A stretch of DNA of 64,000 nt from Rhodopseudomonas palustris. GTDB taxonomy: Bacteria; Pseudomonadota; Alphaproteobacteria; Rhizobiales; Xanthobacteraceae. The notes beneath the pieces are model-generated. The model had not been told where the DNA came from and did no database searches. It saw only the letters and a list, made by a program, of their open reading frames with translations. Shown piece after piece: positions 8,004-17,637 of this stretch. Each line of letters starts with the position of its first letter. Positions within the stretch are counted from its first letter, which is position 1. A program made the position numbers and the translations under genes. Location of the stretch: the NCBI RefSeq assembly GCF_003226555.1, contig NZ_QKQS01000026.1, positions 285,377 to 349,376 of the forward strand, read 5' to 3'.

Positions 8004-10109
8004 TCAGTCCGGGCGGGCATGGAAAAACTCGAAGATCCGCCGCGCGCTCTCGGCGCTGATTCCCGGAACCTTGCCGAGGTCGGTCATCGACGCCCGCTCG
8101 ATCTCTTTCAGCGTGCCGAAATGCAAAAGCAGCGCGCGCTTGCGGGTCGGGCCGATGCCGGGGATTTCCTGCAGGCCGGCCTCGCGAATGTCCTTCTTGC
8201 GCAGCGTGCGGTGCGAGCCGATCACGAAGCGATGCGCCTCGTCGCGCAGACGCTGGATGAAATACAGCACCGGGTCGCGCGGCTCGAGCTTGATCGCGTC
8301 GCGGTCCGGCAGGAACAGGGTCTCGCGTCCGGCGTCGCGGTCCGGTCCCTTGGCGACGCCGAGCAGGGTGACCTGGTCGGTCAGGCCGATGCCGGCCAAG
8401 GCTTCGCGCGCGGCATTGAGCTGCCCGCGACCGCCGTCGATGATGACGAGGTCCGGCCATTGCGGCACGTCGTCGTCCTTCGGCTTGGTGGGGGCGTCGC
8501 CCTCCGCCGGCGGCGTCACCAGCCGCTTGAACCGGCGCTGCAGTACTTCGCGCATCATCGCGTAGTCGTCGCCCGGCGTCAGCCCTTCGGAGCGGATGTT
8601 GAACTTGCGGTACTGGTTCTTGATGAAGCCGTCGGGGCCGGCGACGATCATCGCGCCGACCGCGTTGGTGCCCTGGATGTGGCTGTTGTCGTAGACCTCG
8701 ATCCGCTGCGGCACCTTCGGCAGGCCGAGCGTGCTGGCGAGGTTCTCCAGCAGCCGAGCCTGGGTCGCGGTGTCGGCCAGCTTGCGGCCGAGCGCTTCGC
8801 GCGCGTTGGTCTGGGCGTGGGCGACCAGCTCTTTCTTCTCGCCGCGCTTGGGCACCTGGACCTCGACCTTACGGCCGGCCTTGACGCACAGCGCGTCGGT
8901 CAGCAGCTCGGTTTCCTCGATCTCGTGCGACAGCAGGATCAGCTTCGGCGGCGGCTTGTCGTCGTAGAACTGCGCCACGAAGGCGCCGAGCACTTCTTCG
9001 GGCGTGAAGGTCTTCTCGGCGCGTGGGAAATAGGCGCGGTTGCCCCAGTTCTGGCCGGTGCGGAAGAAGAACACCTCGACGCAGGAATAGCCGCCGTCCT
9101 GATGGATCGCGAACACGTCGGCTTCCTCGACGGTGCGCGGATTGATGCCTTGCTGGGACTGGATCGCCGACAGCGCCGCGAGCCGGTCGCGGTACAGCGC
9201 CGCGGTCTCGAATTCGAGCTCGCCGGACGCCTTCTCCATCTCGGCCGCGAGCAGCTGCTTCACCGCCCGGCTGCGGCCGGACAGGAAGTCGGTCGCTTCG
9301 CGCACCAGCTCGCTGTAGCCAGGAAAGTCGACCTCGCCGGTGCACGGGCCGGCGCAGCGCCGGATCTGGTACAGCAGGCAGGGGCGGGTGCGGCTTTCGA
9401 AGAACGAATCGGTGCAGGATCGCACCAGGAACGCGCGCTGCAGCGCCGTGATGGTGCGGTTGACCGCGCCCGCCGAGGCGAACGGACCGAAATACCGCCC
9501 GGGACGGCTCTGCGCGCCGCGATGCTTGAGGATCTGCGGCGCCCAATGGTCGCCGGTGATCAGGATGTAGGGAAACGACTTGTCGTCGCGCAGCTGGACG
9601 TTGAAGCGCGGACGCAGCTGCTTGATCAGATTGGCTTCGAGCAGCAGCGCCTCGGTCTCGGTGGTGGTGGAGATCACCTCGACCTCGACCGTGAGCGCGA
9701 TCATCCGGGCGATCCGCAGCACCTGGCCGGTGGGGCGGGCGTAGGACGCCAGCCGCTTCTTCACGTTCTTGGCCTTGCCGACATAGAGCACGTCGCGGCC
9801 TTCGTTCAGCATCCGGTAGACGCCGGGCGAGGTCGGGGCCAGCCGCACCGCGCGCGCGATCGCCGAGCGGCCGACCGCCATCGGCCCGGCGGCCTGCTGG
9901 GCAGGCTGCTCGGCGGCCGGCTCGTCCTCAGCCTCGGGTAGGCGTGAATCGTCGTCCTCCTCGACCGCAAGCGAGGCGGTGGCGGCGTCGATGTCCTGCG
10001 CCTCCGCAGGGAGATACGGCTCCGCGGCGGGCGTCGCCGGGGCAGTCGCGGGGGCGTCGGCGGATGGTTCGGCCGCGGCCGGTTGCGGCTCGGCGGGATC
10101 GTGAATCAT
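8004..10109 (-). CDS. uvrC: Excinuclease ABC subunit C
   Basis: UvrC (701 residues) makes the dual incisions of nucleotide excision repair together with UvrB. After a Pro/Ala/Glu-rich tail of about 85 residues comes the GIY-YIG nuclease (GVYRM at 96-100, LYVGK at 108-112) that cuts on the 3' side. The cysteine cluster [15 protein letters not shown] and a UVR UvrB-binding motif ([18 protein letters not shown]) follow, then the RNase H-like 5' nuclease ([26 protein letters not shown]) and C-terminal helix-hairpin-helix motifs ([13 protein letters not shown]). The acidic N-terminal tail ([15 protein letters not shown]) is not in E. coli UvrC. The ATG at 10109 gives the full frame; a later start near residue 77 is possible. 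Confidence 0.95.
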   Translation of the reverse strand: MIHDPAEPQPAAAEPSADAPATAPATPAAEPYLPAEAQDIDAATASLAVEEDDDSRLPEAEDEPAAEQPAQQAAGPMAVGRSAIARAVRLAPTSPGVYRMLNEGRDVLYVGKAKNVKKRLASYARPTGQVLRIARMIALTVEVEVISTTTETEALLLEANLIKQLRPRFNVQLRDDKSFPYILITGDHWAPQILKHRGAQSRPGRYFGPFASAGAVNRTITALQRAFLVRSCTDSFFESRTRPCLLYQIRRCAGPCTGEVDFPGYSELVREATDFLSGRSRAVKQLLAAEMEKASGELEFETAALYRDRLAALSAIQSQQGINPRTVEEADVFAIHQDGGYSCVEVFFFRTGQNWGNRAYFPRAEKTFTPEEVLGAFVAQFYDDKPPPKLILLSHEIEETELLTDALCVKAGRKVEVQVPKRGEKKELVAHAQTNAREALGRKLADTATQARLLENLASTLGLPKVPQRIEVYDNSHIQGTNAVGAMIVAGPDGFIKNQYRKFNIRSEGLTPGDDYAMMREVLQRRFKRLVTPPAEGDAPTKPKDDDVPQWPDLVIIDGGRGQLNAAREALAGIGLTDQVTLLGVAKGPDRDAGRETLFLPDRDAIKLEPRDPVLYFIQRLRDEAHRFVIGSHRTLRKKDIREAGLQEIPGIGPTRKRALLLHFGTLKEIERASMTDLGKVPGISAESARRIFEFFHARPD

Positions 10110-10263
10110 GGCTGCCCCAACCTATGCGCTCGGCCCCGCGGGTGCCAGAGCGGGCCCCGGCACGGAACCCGCCCGATCGAAATTGCTCTGTCTTGCCATG
10201 GTGTTGCCGAGATCCCCAGGAAGTAAGGGTCTGTTAACAATGCGCCTCGGAACCGGGGCCGGG

Positions 10264-10279
10264 TTAAGAACCGCTTAAC
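10264..10279 (+). promoter_or_regulatory. Full-match CtrA-type box upstream of the omp gene
   Basis: TTAAGAACCGCTTAAC fits the alphaproteobacterial CtrA recognition rule TTAA-N7-TTAAC exactly. It is also part of a short inverted repeat, GTTAAG-N5-CTTAAC. It lies 141 bases before the omp ATG within the 310-base gap (10110-10419) between divergent uvrC and omp. A GTTAAC half-site sits 30 bases to its left. The rest of the gap is A/T-richer than its surroundings and shows nothing else I can name. Confidence 0.5.
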
Positions 10280-10419
10280 TTAAAACTCTCGATAAATTCG
10301 ACCGTAAAAGTGAGGAAAACCGTAACCATTCGGAACGTTTTCCCATCGGTCGTGGGCGGCCGATGACCGGACGCAAATTGCGCCGCTGCGGGCGCGGGCG
10401 GGTCGTCGAGGAGAGTAAG

Positions 10420-11043
10420 ATGCGTAAAGTTACACTGGCAGCGGCGGCCGTGATCGCCGCGAGCGTTTCGACGGCTCAGGCGGCCGACATGGGGTACTAC
10501 CGGTCGAATGCCCCCTATACCGTCAATCAGCCGCTGAATGCGTTCAGCTGGGCCGGCCCCTATCTCGGTGGCAACCTCGGCTACACCTTCGGGAACGTCA
10601 CCAACAACATCACCAAGCCGGCCGGCTTCTCCGGCGGCGTGCAGGGCGGCTACAACTGGCAGTCCGGCAACATCGTGTTCGGTCTCGAGGGCGATATCCA
10701 GTTCTCGACCGCCGACGATACCTTCGCAGCCTACAAGTTCTCGAATCCCTGGTTCGGAACCGCGCGCGGCCGTATCGGCTACGCGATGAACGATGTGCTG
10801 CTCTATGCCACCGGCGGTCTGGCGTTCGGCCAGCTCAAGGGCCAGAATCTGCTCGCCAGCGAGACCCACAGCAGTGCCGGCTGGACGGTCGGCGCCGGTG
10901 CCGAATTCGCGTTCGCGCCGAAGCTGAGCGCCAAGGTCGAGTATCTGTACGGCAGCCTGTCGACCAGCAACTTCTTCATCACCGGCGTGCCGAATGGGTA
11001 CAATTTCGGCGTGGTCCGGGCCGGCATCAACTACCACTTCTAA
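10420..11043 (+). CDS. Outer-membrane beta-barrel protein, Omp25/Omp31 (OmpA-like) family
   Basis: The 207-residue precursor starts with a classical signal peptide (RKVTLAAAAVIAASVSTAQA, cleavage before ADMGYY). It then shows alternating amphipathic strands typical of an eight-stranded barrel: WAGPYLGGNLGYTFG, GGVQGGYNWQSGNIVFGLEGD, ARGRIGYAMND, LSAKVEYLYGSL. It ends in aromatic YHF, the usual barrel-assembly signal. Rhizobiales carry many paralogues of this porin-like immunoreactive family. No transport role can be assigned. The ATG at 10420 is preceded by GAGGAG. A hairpin with a T-rich tail follows at 11089, so the gene is probably monocistronic. Confidence 0.9.
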   Translation: MRKVTLAAAAVIAASVSTAQAADMGYYRSNAPYTVNQPLNAFSWAGPYLGGNLGYTFGNVTNNITKPAGFSGGVQGGYNWQSGNIVFGLEGDIQFSTADDTFAAYKFSNPWFGTARGRIGYAMNDVLLYATGGLAFGQLKGQNLLASETHSSAGWTVGAGAEFAFAPKLSAKVEYLYGSLSTSNFFITGVPNGYNFGVVRAGINYHF

Positions 11044-11088
11044 GCCGCGACGAAACCTTCGCGATCAAGAAACTCGTCGACCACAACT

Positions 11089-11117
11089 CCCGGCCGTGCG
11101 CGGCCGGGATTTTCTTT
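11089..11117 (+). terminator. Rho-independent terminator of the omp gene
   Basis: A perfect 8-base stem, CCCGGCCG with CGGCCGGG, closes a TGCG loop and is followed by ATTTTCTTTG. It lies 46 bases after the omp stop codon. Confidence 0.85.
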
Positions 11118-11393
11118 GTGCGAGCTGGCTGATTGGTGACCGGATCGACGCCTCGTCGAACCCGCGCCACCAGCCGGACGAGCTTGCTACCTGCCACCCG
11201 GACGGGGGCCAAAGCAGGTTGCCGAGCTAGCTTGGCCGGCTCGATACGGTGTGATGTTCAGGCGCAAATCTACTCACCCGCGCAACCCTGCCCGTTCTTC
11301 CGCGTCGTCAGCCGCGCGCGTCGTTCGCCTGCATCGCCGCGCCGGGCTGCAGCGACCGCGCCGCGCGATCGCCGTGAGCGTCGGCCGGCGGCG
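11118..11393. other. Gene-poor stretch between omp terminator and cspA
   Basis: About 275 bases between two converging transcripts. Short open frames here have the composition of random high-GC DNA and no recognisable start context or homology. I see no tRNA, no inverted repeat of note and no family A, B or C element. Confidence 0.5.
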
Positions 11394-11606
11394 CTACGAT
11401 ATGACCAGATTGACCGCCTTGGGGCCCTTGCCCTTCTTGTCGGGTTCCACTTCGAACGAAATACGCTGCCCTTCGGTCAGGTCCTTCAATCCGGCACGTT
11501 CGACTGCGGTGATGTGCACGAACACGTCGCGACCGCCGTCGTCGGGCTTGATGAAGCCGTAGCCGCGTTCCCCGTTGAAGAACTTCACCGTTCCCGTCAT
11601 TGCCAT
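11394..11606 (-). CDS. cspA: Cold-shock-domain protein
   Basis: This 70-residue single cold-shock domain binds single-stranded RNA/DNA and acts as an RNA chaperone. RNP1 appears as ERGYGFIK (residues 13-20) and RNP2 as DVFVHI (27-32), with TGTVKFFN at the start. The ATG at 11606 is chosen because AGGAG lies 8 bases before it on the minus strand; upstream in-frame codons would add a nonfamily extension. A leader of up to 270 bases separates it from rlmJ, in keeping with the long structured 5' leaders of many csp mRNAs, but I cannot fix the promoter. Confidence 0.93.
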   Translation of the reverse strand: MAMTGTVKFFNGERGYGFIKPDDGGRDVFVHITAVERAGLKDLTEGQRISFEVEPDKKGKGPKAVNLVIS

Positions 11607-11877
11607 TCCGGAAGCTCCTCCCAGCATGCTTTCCGTCGCGCGCCAGCGCCACGGGCGACCTGGCATTTCGCTGCCGGATAGCTTGGCCGAGAGCGGGACC
11701 TGCTACTGACTGCGGGTCCAATCAAATACGCTTTGAGGCCTTGTCACTCCGCCGCCCCCATTTGCGGAAGCGGAACGTAAAGCCAGTCCAATGGAACTAG
11801 CATAATACGGAAATACACTGATTGCCTACGGTCGAGTTGCGACTTTTCGCCTGCTGGTGCGGGCAGCCGATGAGTAA

Positions 11878-12735
11878 TCAGGGCTTCTGGAATTCGAGGC
11901 GGTAACGTCCGACCCCGCCGAGCCCGAGCGGTCGCTCCAGCTCAGGAAGAACGGTTCTCAGCTCGTCGGCGAGAGTCCAAGGCGGGTTGACGATCAGCAA
12001 CCCGGTCGAGGTCAGCGGCCCGTTCGGCTGCTGCGGTGCGACGCTGAACTCCAGCCGCAGGCATTTGTCGGCGCCGGCCGCCGCGGTGACCGACGCCACG
12101 GTTGCGGCGAGGGTTTCGGTCGCGCGGCGGTTCTTCACCGGATACCACATCAAATACACGCCGGTCGGCCACTTGGCGTAGGCGGCGGCGAACTTGGCGG
12201 CCATCTGCTCGAACTCGTCTTTGCGCTCGAACGGCGGATCGATCAGCACCAGCCCGCGGCGTTCCTTCGGCGGCACGAAGGCGGTGAGCGCGGTCCAGCC
12301 GTCGAGATCGACCACCCGGCCTTGCGGATCGTGGCGCAGCGCGCCGATCAGCTGCTTGCGTGCCACCGGCTCGAGCTCGCACGCCACCAGACTGTCCTGG
12401 GGGCGGAGCAGAGCGCGGGCGATCAGCGGCGATCCCGGATAGGCGGTCAGCTCGCGCTGCGGATTGAACGCCCGGACGATGTCGAGATACGGCGCGATCA
12501 GCGCGTAGGCCGGGTCGGAGAACCGTGCCTGCAGTACCCGGGCGATCCCGGTGGCCCATTCGCCGCCGCGGCGGGCTTCGTCGCTGGTCAGGTCGTACAG
12601 TCCGGCGCCAGCGTGGCTGTCGATCACCCGGAACGCGGCCGGCTTGTCGTGCAAATAGGTCAGAATCCGGACCAGCACGAAGTGCTTGATGACGTCGGCG
12701 AAGTTGCCGGCGTGGAAGGCGTGGCGATAATTCAT
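11878..12735 (-). CDS. rlmJ: 23S rRNA (adenine-2030-N6)-methyltransferase
   Basis: This 285-residue enzyme should methylate A2030 of 23S rRNA using SAM. The family opening MNYRHAFHAGNFADVIKH is intact. The IDSHAGAGLYDL loop replaces a typical SAM motif I, and the catalytic DPPF lies in LVLIDPPFE. The open frame continues about 87 codons upstream of this ATG, but homologues start at MNYRHAF, so 12735 is used. The Shine-Dalgarno is weak (AGGGG). It is divergent from cheY across 329 bases. Confidence 0.93.
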   Translation of the reverse strand: MNYRHAFHAGNFADVIKHFVLVRILTYLHDKPAAFRVIDSHAGAGLYDLTSDEARRGGEWATGIARVLQARFSDPAYALIAPYLDIVRAFNPQRELTAYPGSPLIARALLRPQDSLVACELEPVARKQLIGALRHDPQGRVVDLDGWTALTAFVPPKERRGLVLIDPPFERKDEFEQMAAKFAAAYAKWPTGVYLMWYPVKNRRATETLAATVASVTAAAGADKCLRLEFSVAPQQPNGPLTSTGLLIVNPPWTLADELRTVLPELERPLGLGGVGRYRLEFQKP

Positions 12736-13064
12736 GCGCCGACCCCTAGCAGGGCCGGGGCTGCGCCGCCATGGCTTGGCGGCAGCGCCCGCGCAGCCAG
12801 ACCCCGGTGGTTGTGTCGCGCCCTGGTAGCAATACCGGGGTGGCGCCCGTTTGGTCGTCAACTTGCCCGCAAGTGTATTGAAAAAACAAAACAATTCGGT
12901 CGGAACAGAAGCGCTGCGTGGATTAACGCGCTGTTTAAACCCCGATGCTAGTTCTTGGCTTGCGAGAGACCGGCGGTTGCACGCCAGGACTTTCAAGAGA
13001 ACCTGCGTTAGCCGGCCGGTCGGGCGGTGGTCGAACCACCCTGCGGCGCCTTGGGGAGTTGAAG
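12736..13064. other. Divergent rlmJ-cheY intergenic region with an imperfect CtrA-type site
   Basis: This 329-base region must hold the promoters for rlmJ and cheY. At 12923-12940 it reads TTAACGCGCTGTTTAAAC. This is a near-match to TTAA-N7-TTAAC, since the second TTAA is displaced by one base (N8). The run GTATTGAAAAAACAAAACAA around 12875-12893 is markedly A-rich for this genome. No confident -35/-10 pair was identified and no further gene is seen. Confidence 0.4.
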
Positions 13065-13460
13065 ATGGCGGTTGATTTGTCGATGTCGGTTCTAGTGGTG
13101 GACGATTACAGCACCATGATCCGGATCATTCGTAATCTTCTCAAGCAACTCGGCTTCGAGAATATCGACGATGCGAGCGATGGCTCGGCGGCGCTCGAAA
13201 AGATGCGGGCCAAGAAGTACGGTCTGGTGATCTCCGACTGGAACATGGAACCGATGACCGGCTACGACCTGCTCAAGGAAGTCCGCGCCGATCCCAATCT
13301 GTCGCAGACCCCGTTCATCATGATCACCGCGGAATCCAAGACCGAGAACGTGATCGCGGCCAAGAAGGCCGGTGTGAACAACTATATCGTCAAGCCGTTC
13401 AATGCGGCGACGCTGAAGACCAAGATCGAGGCGGTGTTCCCGGATCACGTCGCGGCGTAA
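13065..13460 (+). CDS. cheY: Single-domain CheY-like response regulator
   Basis: The 131-residue receiver domain lacks an output domain. All active-site residues are present: acidic pair Asp13-Asp14, phosphoacceptor Asp58 (VISDWNMEP), Thr89 (MITAES), and Lys111 (VKPF). The sequence style, with DWNMEPMTGYDLLKEVR and AGVNNYIVKPFN, is that of chemotaxis CheY, which signals to the flagellar switch after phosphorylation by CheA. No other chemotaxis gene is nearby, so it is an orphan here. The ATG at 13065 has GGGGAG 8 bases upstream. A hairpin terminator follows at 13497. Confidence 0.92.
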   Translation: MAVDLSMSVLVVDDYSTMIRIIRNLLKQLGFENIDDASDGSAALEKMRAKKYGLVISDWNMEPMTGYDLLKEVRADPNLSQTPFIMITAESKTENVIAAKKAGVNNYIVKPFNAATLKTKIEAVFPDHVAA

Positions 13461-13496
13461 GCCGACCGACCTTCGGTTCTCTGCACAGCTTTCCGG

Positions 13497-13529
13497 CGCG
13501 CTCCTCATCGAGGGGCGCGTTTGCTTTTG
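13497..13529 (+). terminator. Terminator hairpin downstream of cheY
   Basis: CGCGCTCCTC pairs with GAGGGGCGCG (one G-T wobble) around an ATC loop, followed by TTTGCTTTT. It lies 36 bases after the cheY stop, before the convergent thioesterase gene. Confidence 0.8.
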
Positions 13530-13546
13530 GATGCGGGGCCGAGGGC

Positions 13547-13942
13547 TCAGCCCGCGGCGAAGCGCTTGGTGAACAGCGCCACGTCGACCAGGCCGCGGGC
13601 GTGGCGACCGTCGCCGACCTTGCGGTCGCCGAGGAATGAGGCGACCTCGAACCGGATCACCCGGCGCTCCACCGCGCTCACCACCGCCGTGGTTCGCACC
13701 GTCTGGCCAACGAAGGCCGGCGCCAGATGCCGGATGTCGACTTCGCTGCCGACCGTCACCCAGCCTTGGGGCAGCTTCGGCGCGACCGCATCGCCGGAAG
13801 CCATCTCCATCTCCAGGATCATCAGCGGGGTGGCGAACACGGCCGGCATGTACGGCACGAAGTGCTGCACGGTGATGTCCTGCGTCACCGTGGTCAGCCG
13901 CTCGGCGCTCATGCCGACGGAGACGAAGTCGCGTGCGTCCAT
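13547..13942 (-). CDS. Hotdog-fold thioesterase, FlK-like family
   Basis: The 131-residue protein resembles the hotdog family that includes FlK, the fluoroacetyl-CoA thioesterase of Streptomyces cattleya. The catalytic trio can be placed by motif and spacing: Thr38 (VFATPLM), Glu46 (LEMEMAS) and His72 (VDIRHLAPA). Offsets of 8 and 34 match Thr42, Glu50 and His76 of FlK as I recall it. The two FlK lid phenylalanines, Phe33 and Phe36, appear to be Val29 and Met32 here, so fluorinated-substrate specificity is not supported. It probably hydrolyses a small acyl-CoA. It is the last gene of a leftward hisS-tautomerase-thioesterase series interrupted by family B repeats. Confidence 0.82.
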   Translation of the reverse strand: MDARDFVSVGMSAERLTTVTQDITVQHFVPYMPAVFATPLMILEMEMASGDAVAPKLPQGWVTVGSEVDIRHLAPAFVGQTVRTTAVVSAVERRVIRFEVASFLGDRKVGDGRHARGLVDVALFTKRFAAG

Positions 13943-13978
13943 TGCAGTCTTCCTTGCTAATTGTCAGACCACACTCTC

Positions 13979-14090
13979 GTCACTCCGGGGCGCCGCGCGA
14001 GCGGCGAATCCGGAATCCCGAAGTGATCAGCCAACCATTCAACAGTGCGAGATTCTGGGTTCGCTCACTTCGTGAGCGCCCCGGAATGAC
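13979..14090. repeat. Family B palindromic repeat, copy 2
   Basis: This copy has outer arms GTCACTCCGGGGCGC and GCGCCCCGGAATGAC, with one mismatch, and degenerate inner arms (GGCGAATCCGGAATC with GATTCTGGGTTCGC). It lies between the codirectional tautomerase and thioesterase genes and is the most diverged copy of the five. Confidence 0.85.
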
Positions 14091-14110
14091 GACGGATGGG
14101 ACAGGATGGC

Positions 14111-14314
14111 CTACTTCCCTTGTGCCGCCTTGCGCTCGACGAAGGTCTTGCCGCCCTTCATCTTGTTATTGAGCGGCGCCTCGTTGATCTGAATTACCAC
14201 GTCTTCGGCCACAACGCCGAGATGCGTCACCAGCGCCGTCGTGATGTCGCGCATCATCCCGGCCTTCTGCTCGTCGGTGCGGCCCATGGCCATGTTGACG
14301 GTGATCTCGGGCAT
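14111..14314 (-). CDS. 4-oxalocrotonate tautomerase family protein
   Basis: This 67-residue member of the tautomerase superfamily should expose Pro1 after removal of Met as the catalytic base (PEITVNMAMGR, with Arg11 also conserved). The canonical Arg39 of Pseudomonas 4-OT is not evident, since the segment reads EDVVIQINE. It may therefore act on a different keto-enol substrate or have weak promiscuous activity. It lies between hisS and the hotdog thioesterase on the same strand, separated from each by a family B repeat. No catabolic operon surrounds it. Confidence 0.88.
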   Translation of the reverse strand: MPEITVNMAMGRTDEQKAGMMRDITTALVTHLGVVAEDVVIQINEAPLNNKMKGGKTFVERKAAQGK

Positions 14315-14350
14315 CGGTGGTTTCTCCCTTTTTGCTTGGTCTTCGTTGTT

Positions 14351-14447
14351 GTCATTCCGGGGCTCGCATCGCGCGAACCCGGAATCTGATGGTGCCCTGA
14401 ATTTCGGGATTCCGGGTTCGCTCGCTGCGCGAGCGCCCCGGAATGAC
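14351..14447. repeat. Family B palindromic repeat, copy 3
   Basis: GTCATTCCGGGGCTCGC at the left pairs with GCGAGCGCCCCGGAATGAC at the right, and inner CGAACCCGGAATC pairs with GATTCCGGGTTCG. It starts three bases after the hisS stop codon, between codirectional hisS and the tautomerase gene. Confidence 0.88.
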
Positions 14448-14449
14448 GG

Positions 14450-15979
14450 CTAATTCCAGCTCACCCCGCGGCGCTGCAGCAGCTCCTGTACCTTGGCGAC
14501 CAGTTCGTCTTCCTTGCAGGAGAACTGCGCCTCGGCCTGCTTTTTCAGATACTCGTCGCGGTCCTTCTCCAGCGAGGCGAGTTCGGCCCCGAGGATCAGG
14601 TCCTTGATCTGCACGATGCCCTGCGATTTTTCGTCCGAGCCCTGGATGATGGCGCAGGGTGCGTTGCGCTTGTCGGCGTATTTCATCTGCTGGCCGAGCG
14701 AGTGCTTGGGATTGCCCAAGTACAATTCGGCGCGGATGCCCGCGCTGCGTAGGCTCGCGACCATTTTTTGATAACCGGCGATGTCGCCGCCGAACACGGT
14801 GACCACGACGGGGCCGGCTTGCGGCTTGTTATCGAGCTGGCCGATCAGCGTCAGTGCCGCCTGCAGCCGCGATACGCCGATCGAGAACCCGGTTGCCGGC
14901 ACCGGCTCGCCGCGGAAGCGCGATACCAGTCCGTCGTAACGCCCGCCGCCACCGACCGAGCCGAACCGCACGGGGCGGCCCTTCTCGTCCTTGGTGTCGA
15001 GCAGTAGTTCGACCTCATAGACTGGGCCGGTGTAGTATTCGAGGCCGCGGACGACGGACGGGTCGATCTTCACGCACTCGCCGTAGCCGCCTGCGTCCGC
15101 CAGCTCGGCGATAGTCGCGAGTTCGGCGACACCGTCGCTGCCGGTCTTCGAACCTTCTACACGCGTCCGCATGTTTGCGACAGTCGACTGATTGTCGGCG
15201 CCCTGCATGCTGGCCCCAGCGTCCTTGTCGCCGATGAAGCTGATGATCGCTTGGATCTGAGCGTCATTGAGGCCGGCGCCTTTGGTGAAGTCGCCTTTGC
15301 CCTCTTCACCGCCATCCCAGCGGCCCGGACCAAGTAGTTGGATGATATCCCTGATCGGAAACTTGTCGGCCTTGTCGATGGCGCGCATCACTGTGAGCCA
15401 CTGCGCGTCGCTGTCGATGCCCTGCGCTTCGCGGATGCCATCCAGCACCTTGCGGTTGTTCACCTTCACCACGTAGCTGCCGCGCGGGATGCCGAGCGCT
15501 TCCATGGTGTCGGCGGCCATCATGCACATTTCGGCGTCGGCGGCGGCGGTCGGCGCGCCGACGGTGTCGGCGTCGAACTGCATGAATTGGCGGAAGCGGC
15601 CGGGGCCGGGCTTCTCGTTGCGGAACACCCAGCCGAACCGGTAGCTGCGATACGGCTTCGGCAGTGCGTCAAAATTCTCGGCGACGTAGCGGGCGAGCGG
15701 CGCGGTCAGGTCGTAGCGCAGGCTGATCCACTGCTCGTCGTCGTCCTGCAGCGAGAACACGCCCTCGTTGGGGCGGTCCTGATCGGGCAGGAATTTGCCG
15801 AGCGCGTCGGTGTATTCGAACGCCGGGGTCTCCACCGGCTCGAAGCCGTAGCGTTCGTACACCTCGCGGATCTTCTCCACCATGGCGCGCGTCGCCGCGA
15901 TCTCGGCCGGGCCGCGATCGGCGAGGCCGCGCGGCAGCCGTGCGCGCAGTTTCGAGGGTTTTTTCGGTTTTTCAGCCAT
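14450..15979 (-). CDS. hisS: Histidyl-tRNA synthetase (alphaproteobacterial type)
   Basis: This 509-residue class II aminoacyl-tRNA synthetase charges tRNA-His. Motif 2 is seen in [22 protein letters not shown], and the HisA and HisB signatures as [16 protein letters not shown] and [15 protein letters not shown]. Residues about 230-300 form an insertion relative to the 424-residue E. coli enzyme. Alphaproteobacterial HisRS is known to be divergent and to go with a tRNA-His lacking the usual G-1, so the altered architecture is expected. The frame is open far upstream, but the ATG at 15979 ([18 protein letters not shown]) fits homologues. It is divergent from the aminotransferase across 214 bases, and a family B repeat directly follows its stop. 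Confidence 0.95.
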   Translation of the reverse strand: MAEKPKKPSKLRARLPRGLADRGPAEIAATRAMVEKIREVYERYGFEPVETPAFEYTDALGKFLPDQDRPNEGVFSLQDDDEQWISLRYDLTAPLARYVAENFDALPKPYRSYRFGWVFRNEKPGPGRFRQFMQFDADTVGAPTAAADAEMCMMAADTMEALGIPRGSYVVKVNNRKVLDGIREAQGIDSDAQWLTVMRAIDKADKFPIRDIIQLLGPGRWDGGEEGKGDFTKGAGLNDAQIQAIISFIGDKDAGASMQGADNQSTVANMRTRVEGSKTGSDGVAELATIAELADAGGYGECVKIDPSVVRGLEYYTGPVYEVELLLDTKDEKGRPVRFGSVGGGGRYDGLVSRFRGEPVPATGFSIGVSRLQAALTLIGQLDNKPQAGPVVVTVFGGDIAGYQKMVASLRSAGIRAELYLGNPKHSLGQQMKYADKRNAPCAIIQGSDEKSQGIVQIKDLILGAELASLEKDRDEYLKKQAEAQFSCKEDELVAKVQELLQRRGVSWN

Positions 15980-16193
15980 CGTCGCCTTCCAAGTCAGGGC
16001 CGGGTTGGTATCAGCCGCTGTCCGCCGCAGCAAGGCGGGGTTGCATGATCCAGCGCAAATCTCCCGCCGGTGGCTTTCATTAACAGATGGAAGACCCACG
16101 GAAATTTGCTGGCTCGCGGCGTTCCCGTAAGGGCGTGAAGCTGATACCGTGCCGCGCCTTCCACCCCCGGCCGCGCAGTGCATGAGGAGCCCC

Positions 16194-17540
<1,347 letters not shown>

Positions 17541-17637
17541 TATCCGCCCGATATCCCCTTGGGATGGCGGACGAATCCAGTGGACTCGTCCGCCGAATCG
17601 ACAAAGATGGCGGATCGGCAGGCAACCACCGGCTTAA

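Noticed and set aside
7794-9941. A 715-codon plus-strand open frame opposite uvrC
   Set aside because: Antisense shadow; the minus-strand UvrC motifs are unambiguous.
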